Source: Bacillota bacterium (GTDB lineage: Bacteria > Bacillota > Desulfotomaculia > Desulfotomaculales > Ammonificaceae). From it: DNA of 64,000 nt. A model generated the notes under the pieces. It did not search any database, was not told where the DNA came from, and saw nothing but the letters and a program-made list of their open reading frames with translations. Shown one piece after another: positions 44,306 through 53,434 of this stretch; within the stretch, counting starts at the first letter, position 1, and each line of letters begins with the position of its first letter. The stretch covers positions 1 through 64,000 of the forward strand of contig JBFMBK010000005.1 of assembly GCA_040755295.1 (NCBI GenBank), given 5' to 3'. The position numbers and the translations under genes are program-made.

Positions 44306-44665
44306 ATGTGGATCGGGTTCTGGCTGGCGATAATAGGTCTTGTAATTGGAGCCGTGATTGGGCTGAAGGTGCCGCTTGTTTTTCCCCAGGCTTACGGTAA
44401 GTATATGGGGTTAGCGGTACTTGCGGCGCTGGACTCGGTGTTCGGCGGGGTACGCTCCTCGATGGAGGACCATTTTGATAATGTAATCTTTATCAGCGGC
44501 TTCTTCAGTAACGCGCTTCTCGCCGCCGGCCTGGTCTTTATCGGCGACCGTCTCGGGGTGGAGCTTTACACGGCGGCAATTGTGGCCTTTGGGGTGCGAT
44601 TATTCCAGAATCTAGGAATCATACGCCGCCATCTCATGAATAAAGCAAATAAAACAAAAAAGTAA
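44306..44665 (+). CDS. sbp: Small basic protein Sbp (DUF1290)
   Basis: 119 residues, three to four membrane helices (MWIGFWLAIIGLVIGAVIGLKV; LGLAVLAALDSVFGGVRSSMEDHFDN; VFISGFFSNALLAAGLVFIGDRLGVELYTAAIVAFGVRLFQNLGIIRRHL). Matches the DUF1290/Sbp family located before ftsAZ. Function unknown. Confidence 0.92.
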   Translation: MWIGFWLAIIGLVIGAVIGLKVPLVFPQAYGKYMGLAVLAALDSVFGGVRSSMEDHFDNVIFISGFFSNALLAAGLVFIGDRLGVELYTAAIVAFGVRLFQNLGIIRRHLMNKANKTKK

Positions 44666-44797
44666 AAATTGTCGTTTTTAGAAAAGGGAAATCGATACCG
44701 GGCGTGGAATCTTCAACTTTATACAGTTGGCTGATTAGTTTTACAATTTCATTTCATCCGGCCTGGATTACGCCCATTTCGGAGGGGAGGACGATCC

Positions 44798-45853
44798 GTG
44801 ATTGATGTCGAAATCGATCTGGACAAATTTGCAAACATTAAGGTGATTGGCGTCGGTGGCGGCGGCAATAATGCCGTAAACCGGATGATTTCAGCTGGGG
44901 TAAGAGGAGTCGAATTTATCGCTGTTAATACCGATGCGCAGGCTTTAGCTATGTCCCAAAGCCCGAACAAGATCCAGATCGGTGCGAAGCTGACCAAGGG
45001 TCTGGGTGCAGGCGGAAATCCGGAAATCGGAGAGAAAGCGGCGGAGGAAAGCAGGGAAGAAATCGCTACGGGAATTAAGGGAGCGGACATGGTTTTCGTC
45101 ACCGCCGGGATGGGTGGCGGAACGGGAACCGGTGGAGCGCCTATTGTGGCGGAACTGGCAAAAGAAAACGGAGCCCTTACCGTTGGCGTGGTGACACGCC
45201 CTTTCGCTTTTGAAGGACGTAAAAGACAGCTCCAGGCTGAAACGGGAATAAGCAAGCTGAAGGAGCGGGTCGATACCCTGATTACCATCCCCAACGACCG
45301 GCTTCTTCAGGTTATCGATAAGAACACCTCGATGATCGAAGCCTTCCGTATAGCCGATGATGTGCTGCGGCAGGGGGTACAGGGCATCTCCGATCTAATC
45401 GCCGTCCCCGGTTTGATTAATCTTGATTTTGCCGACGTGCGCACCATAATGAAAGACGCAGGCTCCGCCTTGATGGGCATCGGTGTGGCGCGCGGGGAGA
45501 ACAGGGCGGTGGAGTCGGCCAGGATGGCGATTTCGAGCCCGCTGCTCGAAACAACGATCGAAGGGGCCAGGGGGATTCTCCTAAACATGACCGGTGATTC
45601 AAGCATGAGGCTGCTTGAGGTCAACGAGGCCGCACAAATCATCGCCCAGGTGGTTGACGCTGAAGCCAATATCATCTTCGGAGCGGTCATCGACGAGAGC
45701 CTGAACGATGAGGTGCGGGTAACGGTTATAGCTACGGGTTTCGATGTCAGACAGGTTTCGGAGGCGATGGATTTCGACCTGAAGACAACCGTAAGCCAGC
45801 AGCATGAAGACCTCGATATCCCTGTATTTCTGCTCCGGCGGTCAGGAAAATAA
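44798..45853 (+). CDS. ftsZ: Cell division protein FtsZ
   Basis: Tubulin-like GTPase forming the Z ring. 351 residues. GTG start after GGAGGGGAGGACGATCC. Motifs: [13 protein letters not shown] (about 18-30), tubulin signature GGGTGTG (106-112), NFADVR-type [10 protein letters not shown], and a conserved C-terminal peptide DIPVFLLRR for binding FtsA/SepF/ZapA-like partners. The linker before it is very short. ftsA is absent upstream. Confidence 0.98.
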   Translation: MIDVEIDLDKFANIKVIGVGGGGNNAVNRMISAGVRGVEFIAVNTDAQALAMSQSPNKIQIGAKLTKGLGAGGNPEIGEKAAEESREEIATGIKGADMVFVTAGMGGGTGTGGAPIVAELAKENGALTVGVVTRPFAFEGRKRQLQAETGISKLKERVDTLITIPNDRLLQVIDKNTSMIEAFRIADDVLRQGVQGISDLIAVPGLINLDFADVRTIMKDAGSALMGIGVARGENRAVESARMAISSPLLETTIEGARGILLNMTGDSSMRLLEVNEAAQIIAQVVDAEANIIFGAVIDESLNDEVRVTVIATGFDVRQVSEAMDFDLKTTVSQQHEDLDIPVFLLRRSGK

Positions 45854-45922
45854 ACTAACGAAAAAAGCAAAAAGGCAGCGTATCCAAACGTAAAGCTTTA
45901 ACTACGATTTTACATCTTTCAC

Positions 45923-45954
45923 AACCCCGGCTTGATACAATCAAAGCCGGGGTT
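45923..45954 (+). terminator. Hairpin after ftsZ
   Basis: AACCCCGGC-TTGAT-ACA-ATCAA-A-GCCGGGGTT, about 14 bp with one bulge, followed by GCGCTTTG; T run weak. Confidence 0.65.
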
Positions 45955-46130
45955 GCGCTTTGAAAAAAGCCTTTCGTTTTTGCCGTTACTCCTCTCATAA
46001 AACCCATACAAGCAGCATACCTTTTTAGAGATTCCTGGGAGAACGCCTTATTAAGGAGCGGGAGGTGTGAAGTCAGAGGCTTGAAGCCTTCGCGGGGAGT
46101 AACTATTCAACCGCGTAGTGTTTCTCTGAC

Positions 46131-46189
46131 CCAGCACTCAAATATACACTACGACTTACGCCATCGTTATCGAGTGAGTTGAGTGCCGG
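46131..46189 (+). repeat. MITE-like repeat, copy A7
   Basis: 59 bp, ends CCAGCACTCAA and TTGAGTGCCGG. The interior matches copy A5 in reverse (TACGCCATCGTTATCG), with extended flank homology. Confidence 0.8.
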
Positions 46190-46320
46190 GCGGCGAGATG
46201 CAAGCAGAACGCGAAGCCGGCCTGGGAGAGTATTGCAAAATACCTTAACCCAGAGAAAGACAACTTAACGGCTTTCGGCACCCAGAATAGGAAAGGTTCC
46301 AGGGGGCTACGAAAAACAAC

Positions 46321-46412
46321 CCGGCACTCAACGAAGGATGAGGAAGTACGTTTGCCTGGTATTCAGTTACCCATGGAACCAACTAAGCTTTCGGTGCCAA
46401 ATTGAGTACTGG
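46321..46412. repeat. MITE-like repeat, copy A8
   Basis: 92 bp, ends CCGGCACTCAA and TTGAGTACTGG. Confidence 0.7.
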
Positions 46413-46444
46413 GGGAAAGCGAAGCCGGGCGGCGTGGAGCGTAC

Positions 46445-46560
46445 AATATTAGAGGTTGGAAGCCAGAAATCAGAGGTCAGACTCAACGGAAGAATTCGTA
46501 ACAGCGAATTCTTCCAAGAAATCCGACTTCTTACCTCCTGCATCCGACATCTGAAATGCG
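46445..46560. repeat. GAATTC-centred hairpin with heptamer arms
   Basis: Core AAGAATTCG-TAACA-GCGAATTCTT; left arm GAGGTTGGAAGCCAGAAATC, right arm CGACTTCTTACCTCC. Confidence 0.75.
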
Positions 46561-46725
46561 CAGCATATCGGTGCGCCCGACGACCGGGACACTTCAATTG
46601 TTACCGCGGGAATTCGCGGTTGAATCTCTTTAAAATCGACCTCTGACCTTAACCCCGACTTTCTGCCCGTCATTCTTGTTCGGCGGGCTGCCGGGATTTT
46701 CTAGTTGAAAGCGGGCGAGTGTCAA

Positions 46726-47628
46726 ATGAATGGGTATACCGTTTACGTCGATGAGCTTCTAGCAAACAACATGTTGATGAATTACGCCATACTACACCTC
46801 ACGGCTAAACTGGCGGGATTGCCGTATCGGTTTCTGCGCCTTATTACCGCGGCGACAGTCGGCTCGTTGTACGTGATGTTTATTTTCTTTCCCGAAGGAG
46901 GCCGGATTTTTAACTTTTCCGGGAAGCTCGCGCTTTCTGCTTTGGTGGTGCTCATCGCTTTCGCGCCGCTTTCATGGCGGCGTTTTCTCGGTGCCTGGGC
47001 GCTTTTCTTTGGAGTTTCATTCGCGATGGGGGGAGTGGTCCTCGGCATTAACAGCCTTGTCGGGGGCACGGCGGCGGAAGGCGGACTAAACGACTACGCA
47101 TATCTATGGCCCGGTATTCTTATCGCCCTTATACTGGTGGTGGTTGCCGGGACGAAAGGCGCCTTTCTGCGCCGGAGGTTGGCGGAGGGTTTTTTCAGGG
47201 TTCCTATCACCATCCGTATGGGCTTGAAGAAGGTTGAACTGGAAGCTCTGCTGGACACCGGCAACCAGCTCATAGACCCGGTGAGCCGTTATCCGGTGGT
47301 AATCGCCGAGTACGATTCCGTCAAAGACTTTATGCCTCCCGAGCTTCGAGAAGCCTTAGAAGCACGTTTTGAGCCTGATTTTTCCGCCATCGGCACCAAA
47401 ATTGAAGACCCCGGCTGGGCGACACGCCTGCGGCTGATCCCGTACCAGTCCCTCGGGAAGCGCGGCGGCCTGCTCATCGGTTTTAAGCCGGATGCGGTCG
47501 AGGTGGTTTACGGAGGAAAGGTGGTCCGGATTAAACGGGTGGTGGTGGGGATTTACCGCCACCGCTTAAGCCCGGAGGCGAAGTACAACGCCCTTCTTCA
47601 CCCGCGGCTGGTTGACGCTTTGCTTTAA
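46726..47628 (+). CDS. spoIIGA: Sigma-E processing peptidase SpoIIGA
   Basis: Membrane aspartic protease that matures pro-sigma-E in the mother cell. ATG at 46726 gives MNGYTVYVDELLANNMLMNYAIL, the family's N-terminus; a TTG at 46705 is in frame. Five membrane helices in the first half (residues about 1-160), then a soluble protease domain with the active motif LLDTGNQLIDP (Asp-Thr-Gly). About 300 residues. It lies directly before sigE, as in other spore-formers. Confidence 0.94.
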   Translation: MNGYTVYVDELLANNMLMNYAILHLTAKLAGLPYRFLRLITAATVGSLYVMFIFFPEGGRIFNFSGKLALSALVVLIAFAPLSWRRFLGAWALFFGVSFAMGGVVLGINSLVGGTAAEGGLNDYAYLWPGILIALILVVVAGTKGAFLRRRLAEGFFRVPITIRMGLKKVELEALLDTGNQLIDPVSRYPVVIAEYDSVKDFMPPELREALEARFEPDFSAIGTKIEDPGWATRLRLIPYQSLGKRGGLLIGFKPDAVEVVYGGKVVRIKRVVVGIYRHRLSPEAKYNALLHPRLVDALL

Positions 47629-47629
47629 A

Positions 47630-47668
47630 AGTACAAGGTTCAAGGTTCCAAGTTCCAAGTTAGGCTGA
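47630..47668. repeat. Heptamer tract (AAGTTC-type) between spoIIGA and sigE
   Basis: AAGGTTCAAGGTTCCAAGTT units, period about 7. Confidence 0.7.
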
Positions 47669-47934
47669 TGGTGATGGACCTTTCGTCATCATTCATCATT
47701 TACAGATAGGAGTTGGCCATGCGGCCGGGCGCAGTTCCACCAGAAATGATGAAAATAGCAGTAATTCAGGCAGCTTTCTATAGCAGCAAACCTCACTCTG
47801 AACTTAAAACTGTAAACCAATTTCGAGGGAGTTCCTTGCTACGATCCATCGTCGCTACCGGGAATGAAAACCAATTGCTTGTGCTTCGGCCTTTTATAAA
47901 CGTTGAACGTCTTTTTATAGGGAGGGATTCCGAC

Positions 47935-48654
47935 TTGTTAGACCGTATCTTCTGGCGGGTCAGGCTTTTCATCCTGCGTTGTTTCATCCGTATCGGCTGG
48001 CGCCGGCCGGGGTATTACGTAGGCGGGCCGGAGTTGCTGCCGCCGCCCCTGAGCGTCGACGAAGAAGTGATTCTGCTCGATAAACTGGAAACCGGGGACT
48101 TTACGGTCCGCAACACCCTCATTGAAAGGAACCTGAGGCTGGTTGTGTACATTGCGCGCAAATATGAAAGCACCGGCGTAAACGTAGAGGACCTGGTTTC
48201 CATCGGGAGCATCGGCCTGATCAAGGCGGTTAACACCTTCAACCCGCAGCGCAAGGTAAAGCTGGCCACTTATGCCTCGCGGTGCATCGAAAACGAGATC
48301 CTTATGCACCTGCGCCGGCAGTCACGAATCCGGCAGGAGATTTCCTTCGACGAACCTCTAAATACCGACTGGGACGGCAACGAACTGCTCCTGTCGGATA
48401 TACTGGGGACCGACATCGACATCACATCGAGAAGGATCGAAGAAGAGGTCGACCGTAGGGTCCTCCGCCTTGCTCTCGAACGTCTCAGCGGGCGCGAGCG
48501 GGTGATAATGGAACTGCGCTTCGGGCTCCACAGCGGTGAAGAAAAAACGCAAAAAGAAGTCGCGGACCTGCTCGGTATTTCGCAGTCTTACATCTCGCGT
48601 CTCGAGAAGCGGATAATCAAACGTCTGCGGAAGGAAATGTGCCGTTTGGCTTAG
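47935..48654 (+). CDS. sigE: Sporulation sigma factor SigE
   Basis: Early mother-cell sigma factor, made as pro-sigma-E. The TTG at 47935, 8 bp after GGAGGG, gives 239 residues, the same length as the B. subtilis protein; longer frames to 47713 lack support. The hydrophobic, basic N-terminal pro-segment ([40 protein letters not shown]) is the SpoIIGA substrate. Region 2: [22 protein letters not shown]...[18 protein letters not shown]; region 4 [28 protein letters not shown]. sigG does not follow. Confidence 0.96.
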   Translation: MLDRIFWRVRLFILRCFIRIGWRRPGYYVGGPELLPPPLSVDEEVILLDKLETGDFTVRNTLIERNLRLVVYIARKYESTGVNVEDLVSIGSIGLIKAVNTFNPQRKVKLATYASRCIENEILMHLRRQSRIRQEISFDEPLNTDWDGNELLLSDILGTDIDITSRRIEEEVDRRVLRLALERLSGRERVIMELRFGLHSGEEKTQKEVADLLGISQSYISRLEKRIIKRLRKEMCRLA

Positions 48655-48737
48655 ATGATGCTTTGGCCGAAGCAGGGTTTCAAAACGGGTGGCGGTCTCT
48701 CGGGGTACGCTGCGGCCCCCGGGCGGAGCCTCCATCT

Positions 48738-48775
48738 ACTACCCTACTACTTACTACCTACTGTCTACCGGTTTC
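48738..48775. repeat. Heptamer tract (CTACTAC-type) after sigE
   Basis: CTACTACCCTACTACTTACT units at the junction of the dcw/sporulation block and the accessory region, overlapping the last codons of the minus-strand ATPase. Confidence 0.75.
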
Positions 48776-49482
48776 AAATACCGTTCCCTGTTGTTAAGAA
48801 AGTCCTTGTAAAGCTTGAAGTAGTCCGTTTCCTCATAGTCAACCTGTTTTACCGGCACGTGGTTGAAACTGAATATGGCGGCCCCGGGCAGCGCAAGGAG
48901 AATGGGCGAGTGGCTGGCGATGATGAATTGAGCCTTTCCCGTCCGGCTAGTCTCGACCAGTATCTCCAGCAGTTCCAGTTGCTTCCTCGGGGACAGGGCG
49001 GTTTCAGGTTCGTCCAGAAGATAAAGCCCCTTGATCTGATACCGGCTCTTGAAATAGGACATGTTGCACTGGCCGTGCGATTTGGTTACCAGGGACTCGC
49101 CGCCGAAGTACTTGAGCATACCCGGATCTGCCGCCGCCCACTCGTCCAAGATAAGCGCAAAATCCCTGAATATCTCCGACGCGAAAAAGGAGCCGGGAAC
49201 CGGTCCTTCCGCCCACTGCACATCTATATACCTGTACAGTTCCTCGGCGTATTTATTGGCGTGAAAGCGCCTTCTTTCAACGTCCTTCCAGATATGAATG
49301 CTGCATTTTTGGGTTACGGCCTTCAGCAGGGTGGATTTCCCGGTGCCGTTTTCCCCTACGAAAAACGTTACCGGGGTCTTGAACTCAATGCTCTTCGTCA
49401 GGTTTAAAACCGGGAGGCTGAACGGGTAGCATTCTTTCGTCGGGAAGCTTTCGGGATAAATGGTCAGTTTGGTAAGGTGCAT
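48754..49482 (-). CDS. AAA family ATPase (COG3910-like, ABC-type fold)
   Basis: 242 residues. RecF/SMC-like small ATPase: Walker A FVGENGTGKSTLLKAV (about 43-58), LLDEPETALSPRKQLELL (Walker B plus D loop), and a switch His in IIASHSPILLALPGA. No long coiled coil. Homologues stand alone and are of unknown function, some linked to toxin or defence systems. Its C-terminus reads into a heptamer tract, so the last residues may vary. Confidence 0.85.
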   Translation of the reverse strand: MHLTKLTIYPESFPTKECYPFSLPVLNLTKSIEFKTPVTFFVGENGTGKSTLLKAVTQKCSIHIWKDVERRRFHANKYAEELYRYIDVQWAEGPVPGSFFASEIFRDFALILDEWAAADPGMLKYFGGESLVTKSHGQCNMSYFKSRYQIKGLYLLDEPETALSPRKQLELLEILVETSRTGKAQFIIASHSPILLALPGAAIFSFNHVPVKQVDYEETDYFKLYKDFLNNRERYLKPVDSR

Positions 49483-49811
49483 GGGTCCCTCTCTTCCTCG
49501 ATAAATTCCAAATTTCCGCCTTTGGACCTTCGACTCGTGGCGTGTGATTTCCTACATCGTTATTCTTTCACCGGAGATGGTCAAAAACCCTCCTTATCCT
49601 AGATGTTCTTTGGGTGTGCCGATTACTAACGCGGGCGGCGATGGTCGTTACGTTGAATAACCCGGTATTATTTGCTTTGAATTACAAAGAATAAAATCAT
49701 GGGAAGACCCTTTTTCTATTGACAGTGCCTTGAACGAAGTAAACCCCGGGTTGCCGAGCAACAACCCTTAACTTTAAAAACGGGCAGGATGTCATGGAGG
49801 ACGATAAACAA
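49483..49811. other. Intergenic region, nothing identified
   Basis: Divergent spacer between the ATPase and a membrane protein gene; only an AT-rich stretch near 49665-49697 that could hold a promoter. Confidence 0.4.
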
Positions 49812-50261
49812 ATGGACAGGTTCTTCCGGGGACTCGTGGCGGGAATCGCCGGAGGCGTGTTGATGAATGTGTGGGATCTGACCACCTACTATCTGCTGGG
49901 TCTGCCCATATTGCGCTATCTCGACTGGGCGAGCGTTATCCTGTTCGGAGACCTGCCCCAAACGCATTTCCAGGCCGGGTACGCCTTAATCGTTCAGATA
50001 CTGTGGGTAGGCCTGCTGGGTGTCGTCTTCGCTTATGCCCTGCCTCAGACAACCTCCCGGGGTTATCTTCTCAAGGGGGCCTTTTACGGGATTATACTAG
50101 GTTTCTTCGTTTACGCTATACCCGTCCTGCTCGAAACACAATACCTCTCTGATTTCACAACCGCTACGGTGCTAGCGAACCATTCCGGCGGCCTGCTGTG
50201 GGGGTTGACTTTGGCGCAGACACTGCGCCGGCTGGAAAGCAACCCGAGAGCCGAGACATAG
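49812..50261 (+). CDS. Hypothetical membrane protein (four helices)
   Basis: 149 residues from the ATG at 49812 (GGAGG 11 bp before); an ATG at 49794 is in frame. Four hydrophobic segments: FRGLVAGIAGGVLMNVWDL, YALIVQILWVGLLGVVFAYAL, YLLKGAFYGIILGFFVYAIPVLL, and VLANHSGGLLWGLTLAQTL. Same layout as the proteins at 9312-9890 and 63765-64000. Function unknown. Confidence 0.75.
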   Translation: MDRFFRGLVAGIAGGVLMNVWDLTTYYLLGLPILRYLDWASVILFGDLPQTHFQAGYALIVQILWVGLLGVVFAYALPQTTSRGYLLKGAFYGIILGFFVYAIPVLLETQYLSDFTTATVLANHSGGLLWGLTLAQTLRRLESNPRAET

Positions 50262-50380
50262 ACGTCCACGGAGTGAAGTGGCAACTTACGAGTCTTGGTT
50301 AAGAGGGTCACTGGACTTTGGCTGGTGGGGTATGTCGGGTATAACTATTTAGATTTCCCGGTCATCGGGTGTAGCAACCG

Positions 50381-50977
50381 TCAGGTTTTTGGGAAAAACT
50401 CCTGTATGGTTTTTCTTACTTCTTCAATCCAGGTTTTTCTTTGCGCAAGGGTACTGGTAACCACCACCCCGAACATTTTCCGGTGGAAGCGTTCCACCCC
50501 GCACAGGACGAAAACGCAGTTCTTCCACAGCGTTTCGAGCGGGTCGCCGAAAACCTTCAGTTCCCGTTCTTCGGGGGTGTTCGAGGTGTTGAAGACCAGG
50601 GCGCACCTTGCTTTCAAAAGCCCCACCGGCACTCCTTCGCCGTTGTCGCCTTCCAGGAACTCATAAGCCACACCCGGCCGGATCACGCGGTCGACCCAGC
50701 CCTTGAGGATCGCCGGCGGCTGGCCCCACCAGTTGGGATGGACTATCACGATTCCCTCCGCCTGGGAAATCTCGTCGCAGTGCTTCTGTATCACCGGGTC
50801 AAGAGGGGCGTCTTTGGGTATCTCCCGGCCCGGCAGGACGGGGTCGAACCCTTCCGCGTACAGATCGTGAAAAATAACCTCGTGACCGCCGGCCTCAAGG
50901 GTATGGACGACGGTTTCCGCTATGGCGTGGTTGAAACTGCCTTCTTCCGGGTGCCCCAGAATGACCGATATCTTCAA
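50381..50977 (-). CDS. NAD(P)H-dependent FMN/quinone reductase (flavodoxin-2 fold)
   Basis: 198 residues. N-terminal ILGHPEEGSFNHAIA binds the FMN phosphate; VIVHPNWWGQPPAILKGWVDRVIRPGVAYEF is the core motif of the NQO1/MdaB/KefF group. A cytoplasmic two-electron reductase of quinones or other electrophiles. Stand-alone gene next to the methyltransferase on the same strand. Confidence 0.88.
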   Translation of the reverse strand: MKISVILGHPEEGSFNHAIAETVVHTLEAGGHEVIFHDLYAEGFDPVLPGREIPKDAPLDPVIQKHCDEISQAEGIVIVHPNWWGQPPAILKGWVDRVIRPGVAYEFLEGDNGEGVPVGLLKARCALVFNTSNTPEERELKVFGDPLETLWKNCVFVLCGVERFHRKMFGVVVTSTLAQRKTWIEEVRKTIQEFFPKT

Positions 50978-51040
50978 TGATTCAACCCCTTACGCTTTAT
51001 ATTGTTCTTCGGGCGGCCAGCCCGCCGGCGTTTTACTTCT

Positions 51041-51802
51041 TCACTTTTCGCCCAGGATAAGAAAGACTTTTCGTTTGAAGAACAGTCCGCCGTCGGCGAC
51101 GATGAAGTATTCCGAAATCCTTTTGTCCTTCAACCCGGATTCCAGCAACCTTTCCACCCTTGCCGTACCATCTTCAGACTGGCAGGCGTGACCGAGATAG
51201 TCCGCGAAGTTCAGTTCCACTTCGACCTCGAATTCGTCCAGAATGCTCAAGTTATTGGCTTTGAAGAGGTTAACGATAGATTCTTTAGATAAAGCCGTGT
51301 TGTGGCTTAGATCGATCTCCTTTTCCAGGCGTTCGAAGAAATCGTTGACCCTCCGGTCTTTGTACGAAACTATGTCCTGAATGCTCACTCTTCCGCCGCC
51401 TTCGCAGCATCGCACCATTTCCCTGAAAACCTGGTCGTAATTGCTCATATGGTGAAACGCCGACTTGCAGATCACCACCGAGCAGGAACCGTCATCGCAG
51501 GGAATCTTTTCGACATCGTGGCAGATGAATCTTACATTAACCGGGCGGTCCCGTGCCGCCTGTTCCGCCGCTATCTTGATCATATTTTCGGAGATGTCTA
51601 TACCCTGAACCGATTTTATTTTACCGGCGCAGAATATCGCGAATTCTCCGGTCCCGCAGGCGACATCCAGGAGCGTATCGTCCTTTTTCATTCTACAGAA
51701 CTCAAAATACCGGCGCATGTACTCCCGGTTCCGGGTGACGGACCAGTTGCTGAATCTCTCCGCCTGCCTGTTGAACTGCTTCTTGATAATTTCATTTAAC
51801 AA
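51041..51802 (-). CDS. Class I SAM-dependent methyltransferase
   Basis: 253 residues. Motif I LLDVACGTGEFAIF, motif II GIDISENMIKIA, and DDGSCSVVICKSAFHHMSNYDQVFREMVRCCEGGGRVSIQDIV, as in UbiE/MenG-like enzymes. Substrate unknown; the C-terminal half (about 170-253) is not recognised. Confidence 0.85.
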   Translation of the reverse strand: MLNEIIKKQFNRQAERFSNWSVTRNREYMRRYFEFCRMKKDDTLLDVACGTGEFAIFCAGKIKSVQGIDISENMIKIAAEQAARDRPVNVRFICHDVEKIPCDDGSCSVVICKSAFHHMSNYDQVFREMVRCCEGGGRVSIQDIVSYKDRRVNDFFERLEKEIDLSHNTALSKESIVNLFKANNLSILDEFEVEVELNFADYLGHACQSEDGTARVERLLESGLKDKRISEYFIVADGGLFFKRKVFLILGEK

Positions 51803-51825
51803 GGTCGTTACCTCATAAGGCTTGC

Positions 51826-52200
51826 TCAGTAGCTTCGCAAGACGTATTCTTTAAACATCGGCTCCACAAACCTGTACTTGCCACGGCCTTTTTTCTCGAT
51901 AACGGCTTTCACTATAAGCTGATCGGTCACTCTTTTGATTTCATTCGGGTGATGCTTTTCCTGGTAAATATTTTCTTCTGCTGCGAGGCTGCGAAGGACC
52001 TCGCGGACAAGCGGATTTTTTCCGATATCGTCAAGTATTTCTTCGAAAACGGGTGCCAGACTTAGCATGGCTCGTTCGTAGGCGATCTCGACCGTCTCGC
52101 TTAAAAGGCGCTGTTCTCCCAAAAGCGTGTAGTACGCTTCTGAGCAGAGGAGCATCGTGTCTTGCGGATGTCCACCGGTTAACCGGATCATTTTTGTCAA
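51826..52200 (-). pseudogene. C-terminal fragment of an ATP-binding (archaeal-type AAA) protein
   Basis: The product begins TKMIRLTGGHPQDTMLLCSEAYYTLL, a segment normally found after the sensor region of archaeal-type STAND/AAA ATPases, and ends with a winged-helix-like KRVTDQLIVKAVIEKKGRGKYRFVEPMFKEYVLRSY. No Walker A or B is present here or upstream; the N-terminal two thirds are missing. Upstream sequence is a different broken gene. Probably a deletion remnant. Confidence 0.65.
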
Positions 52201-52257
52201 AACGTTGTCGTGCTGTATCTTAATGTGCCTTTCCTGTTGGTAAAGGAGATTGTAGAA

Positions 52258-53096
52258 TCAGGTTAATCGCTCCTGAGCCAGCGCTGCAAAAGCGAGCGGG
52301 GAATGCAGGACATCTTTCTGGTTAGGTGCTCCTTTGAAAGCGGAATAAACGGCGGTTACCAGGCCGGGTAGCGCCGTCAGGGCTGACACGGCGTCGCCGG
52401 CGGCTACGGCCCGTGCGCCGGGCATGGCGGCGGCCAGAAGCCCGCACAGGGTTCCAAACACTATCCGGGGCCATTTTCTCTCATGCATGCGCGTTCTGAT
52501 TTCACCTAACTCCTCCTGCAACTCGTCTTTAAAGAGGCGGACTTTGTAATCTGCCAAGTTTTTATCGGCGATGAGGGCAACGTCGGCCAGGAATGATTCA
52601 ACGCGCCTCCGGAATCGGGGAAGCAGGTCAGCGTATCGCGACTTGAATTCGGCGAGTTCCTTAACCGGGATTCCTCCAGCGGGTGCCGGGAGGATCCCGT
52701 CGAGCACGCGCATGCGAAGCTGGTCGAGAAGGGACGCCGGACTGAGGAGACGTTCTGGGGGCTGCTCGAGAATATTGGAAGGGTCTCGGCGCGATCCGTT
52801 ATCGGGTCCATCTGTAAATCTTCCAGTTTACCGAGAACCGAAGCTAAGTAGGCCATAAAAAGGTCGGCCGTAAGTTTCTCCACTTCATACCACGGATACT
52901 CCGCCGGCCTTGCCAGCCCCTTATCGTAAAGCGTATCCGCGAGCGCGTCGCCGGATTTTTCTATGTGTATCCGCCAGGTTTTACCGCGCTGCAAGGCGGC
53001 GCCGCGGCGCTCCGTGATAACCGGGTTTCGGTTAATAAGCTCGAGAAAGGCCTCCCTGAACAGGGGTATTTTTTCGGTATACGCAACAGGGACCAC
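52258..53096 (-). pseudogene. Frameshifted hypothetical gene
   Basis: Two frames join into one protein: VPVAYTEKIPLFREAFLELI...MDPITDRAETLPI in the first, then LEQPPERLLSPASLLDQLRMRVLDGILPAP...ALAQERLT in the second. The shift lies near 52765-52778 (AATATT). The C-terminal part has a charged helical segment and a hydrophobic stretch (IVFGTLCGLLAAAMPGARAVAAGDAVSALTALPGLVTAVYSAF). Family not recognised. Either a true lesion or a sequencing error. Confidence 0.7.
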
Positions 53097-53434
53097 GGGT
53101 TTGACGAGTTCAGCCTGACATCAATTCGCACATGTAAGTCCCGAGCTTCTCCGAACGTTGAAGGTACTCAGATGGAACGATGGAACCCACTTTATCCCAA
53201 TACCAAAAGTACCCGCGTGAACCAGTCGTTCTCCGGAAACCTTATATACGGAAAATAAAGCACCTTGTCCGCCATCCTCGTTGCCCTCCAGCCAGTAATG
53301 ACGGCTGCAAGGTTTTTTTCTACGACCCCCCTGATATTCCTGCAACCATTCGGCAAAATTATGATAAACCGCAAGGGATATTGCTGCTAAAGCCCGGAGC
53401 ATTATTTTGGATCCCAGTAAAGCGTGTATATCGG
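53097..53434. other. Region left of the insertion sequence
   Basis: No supported gene. A minus frame 53121-53573 shows a plausible stretch (SRHYWLEGNEDGGQGALFSVYKVSGERLVHAGTFG) but runs through the IS end, so it could be the tail of a gene cut by the insertion. Confidence 0.4.

Larger units (their letters stand above)
45854..46704. other. Repeat-rich gene-free region between ftsZ and spoIIGA
   Basis: 850 bp without a gene. Contains the ftsZ terminator, repeats A7 and A8, and a GAATTC hairpin with heptamer arms (46445-46560). Confidence 0.75.
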
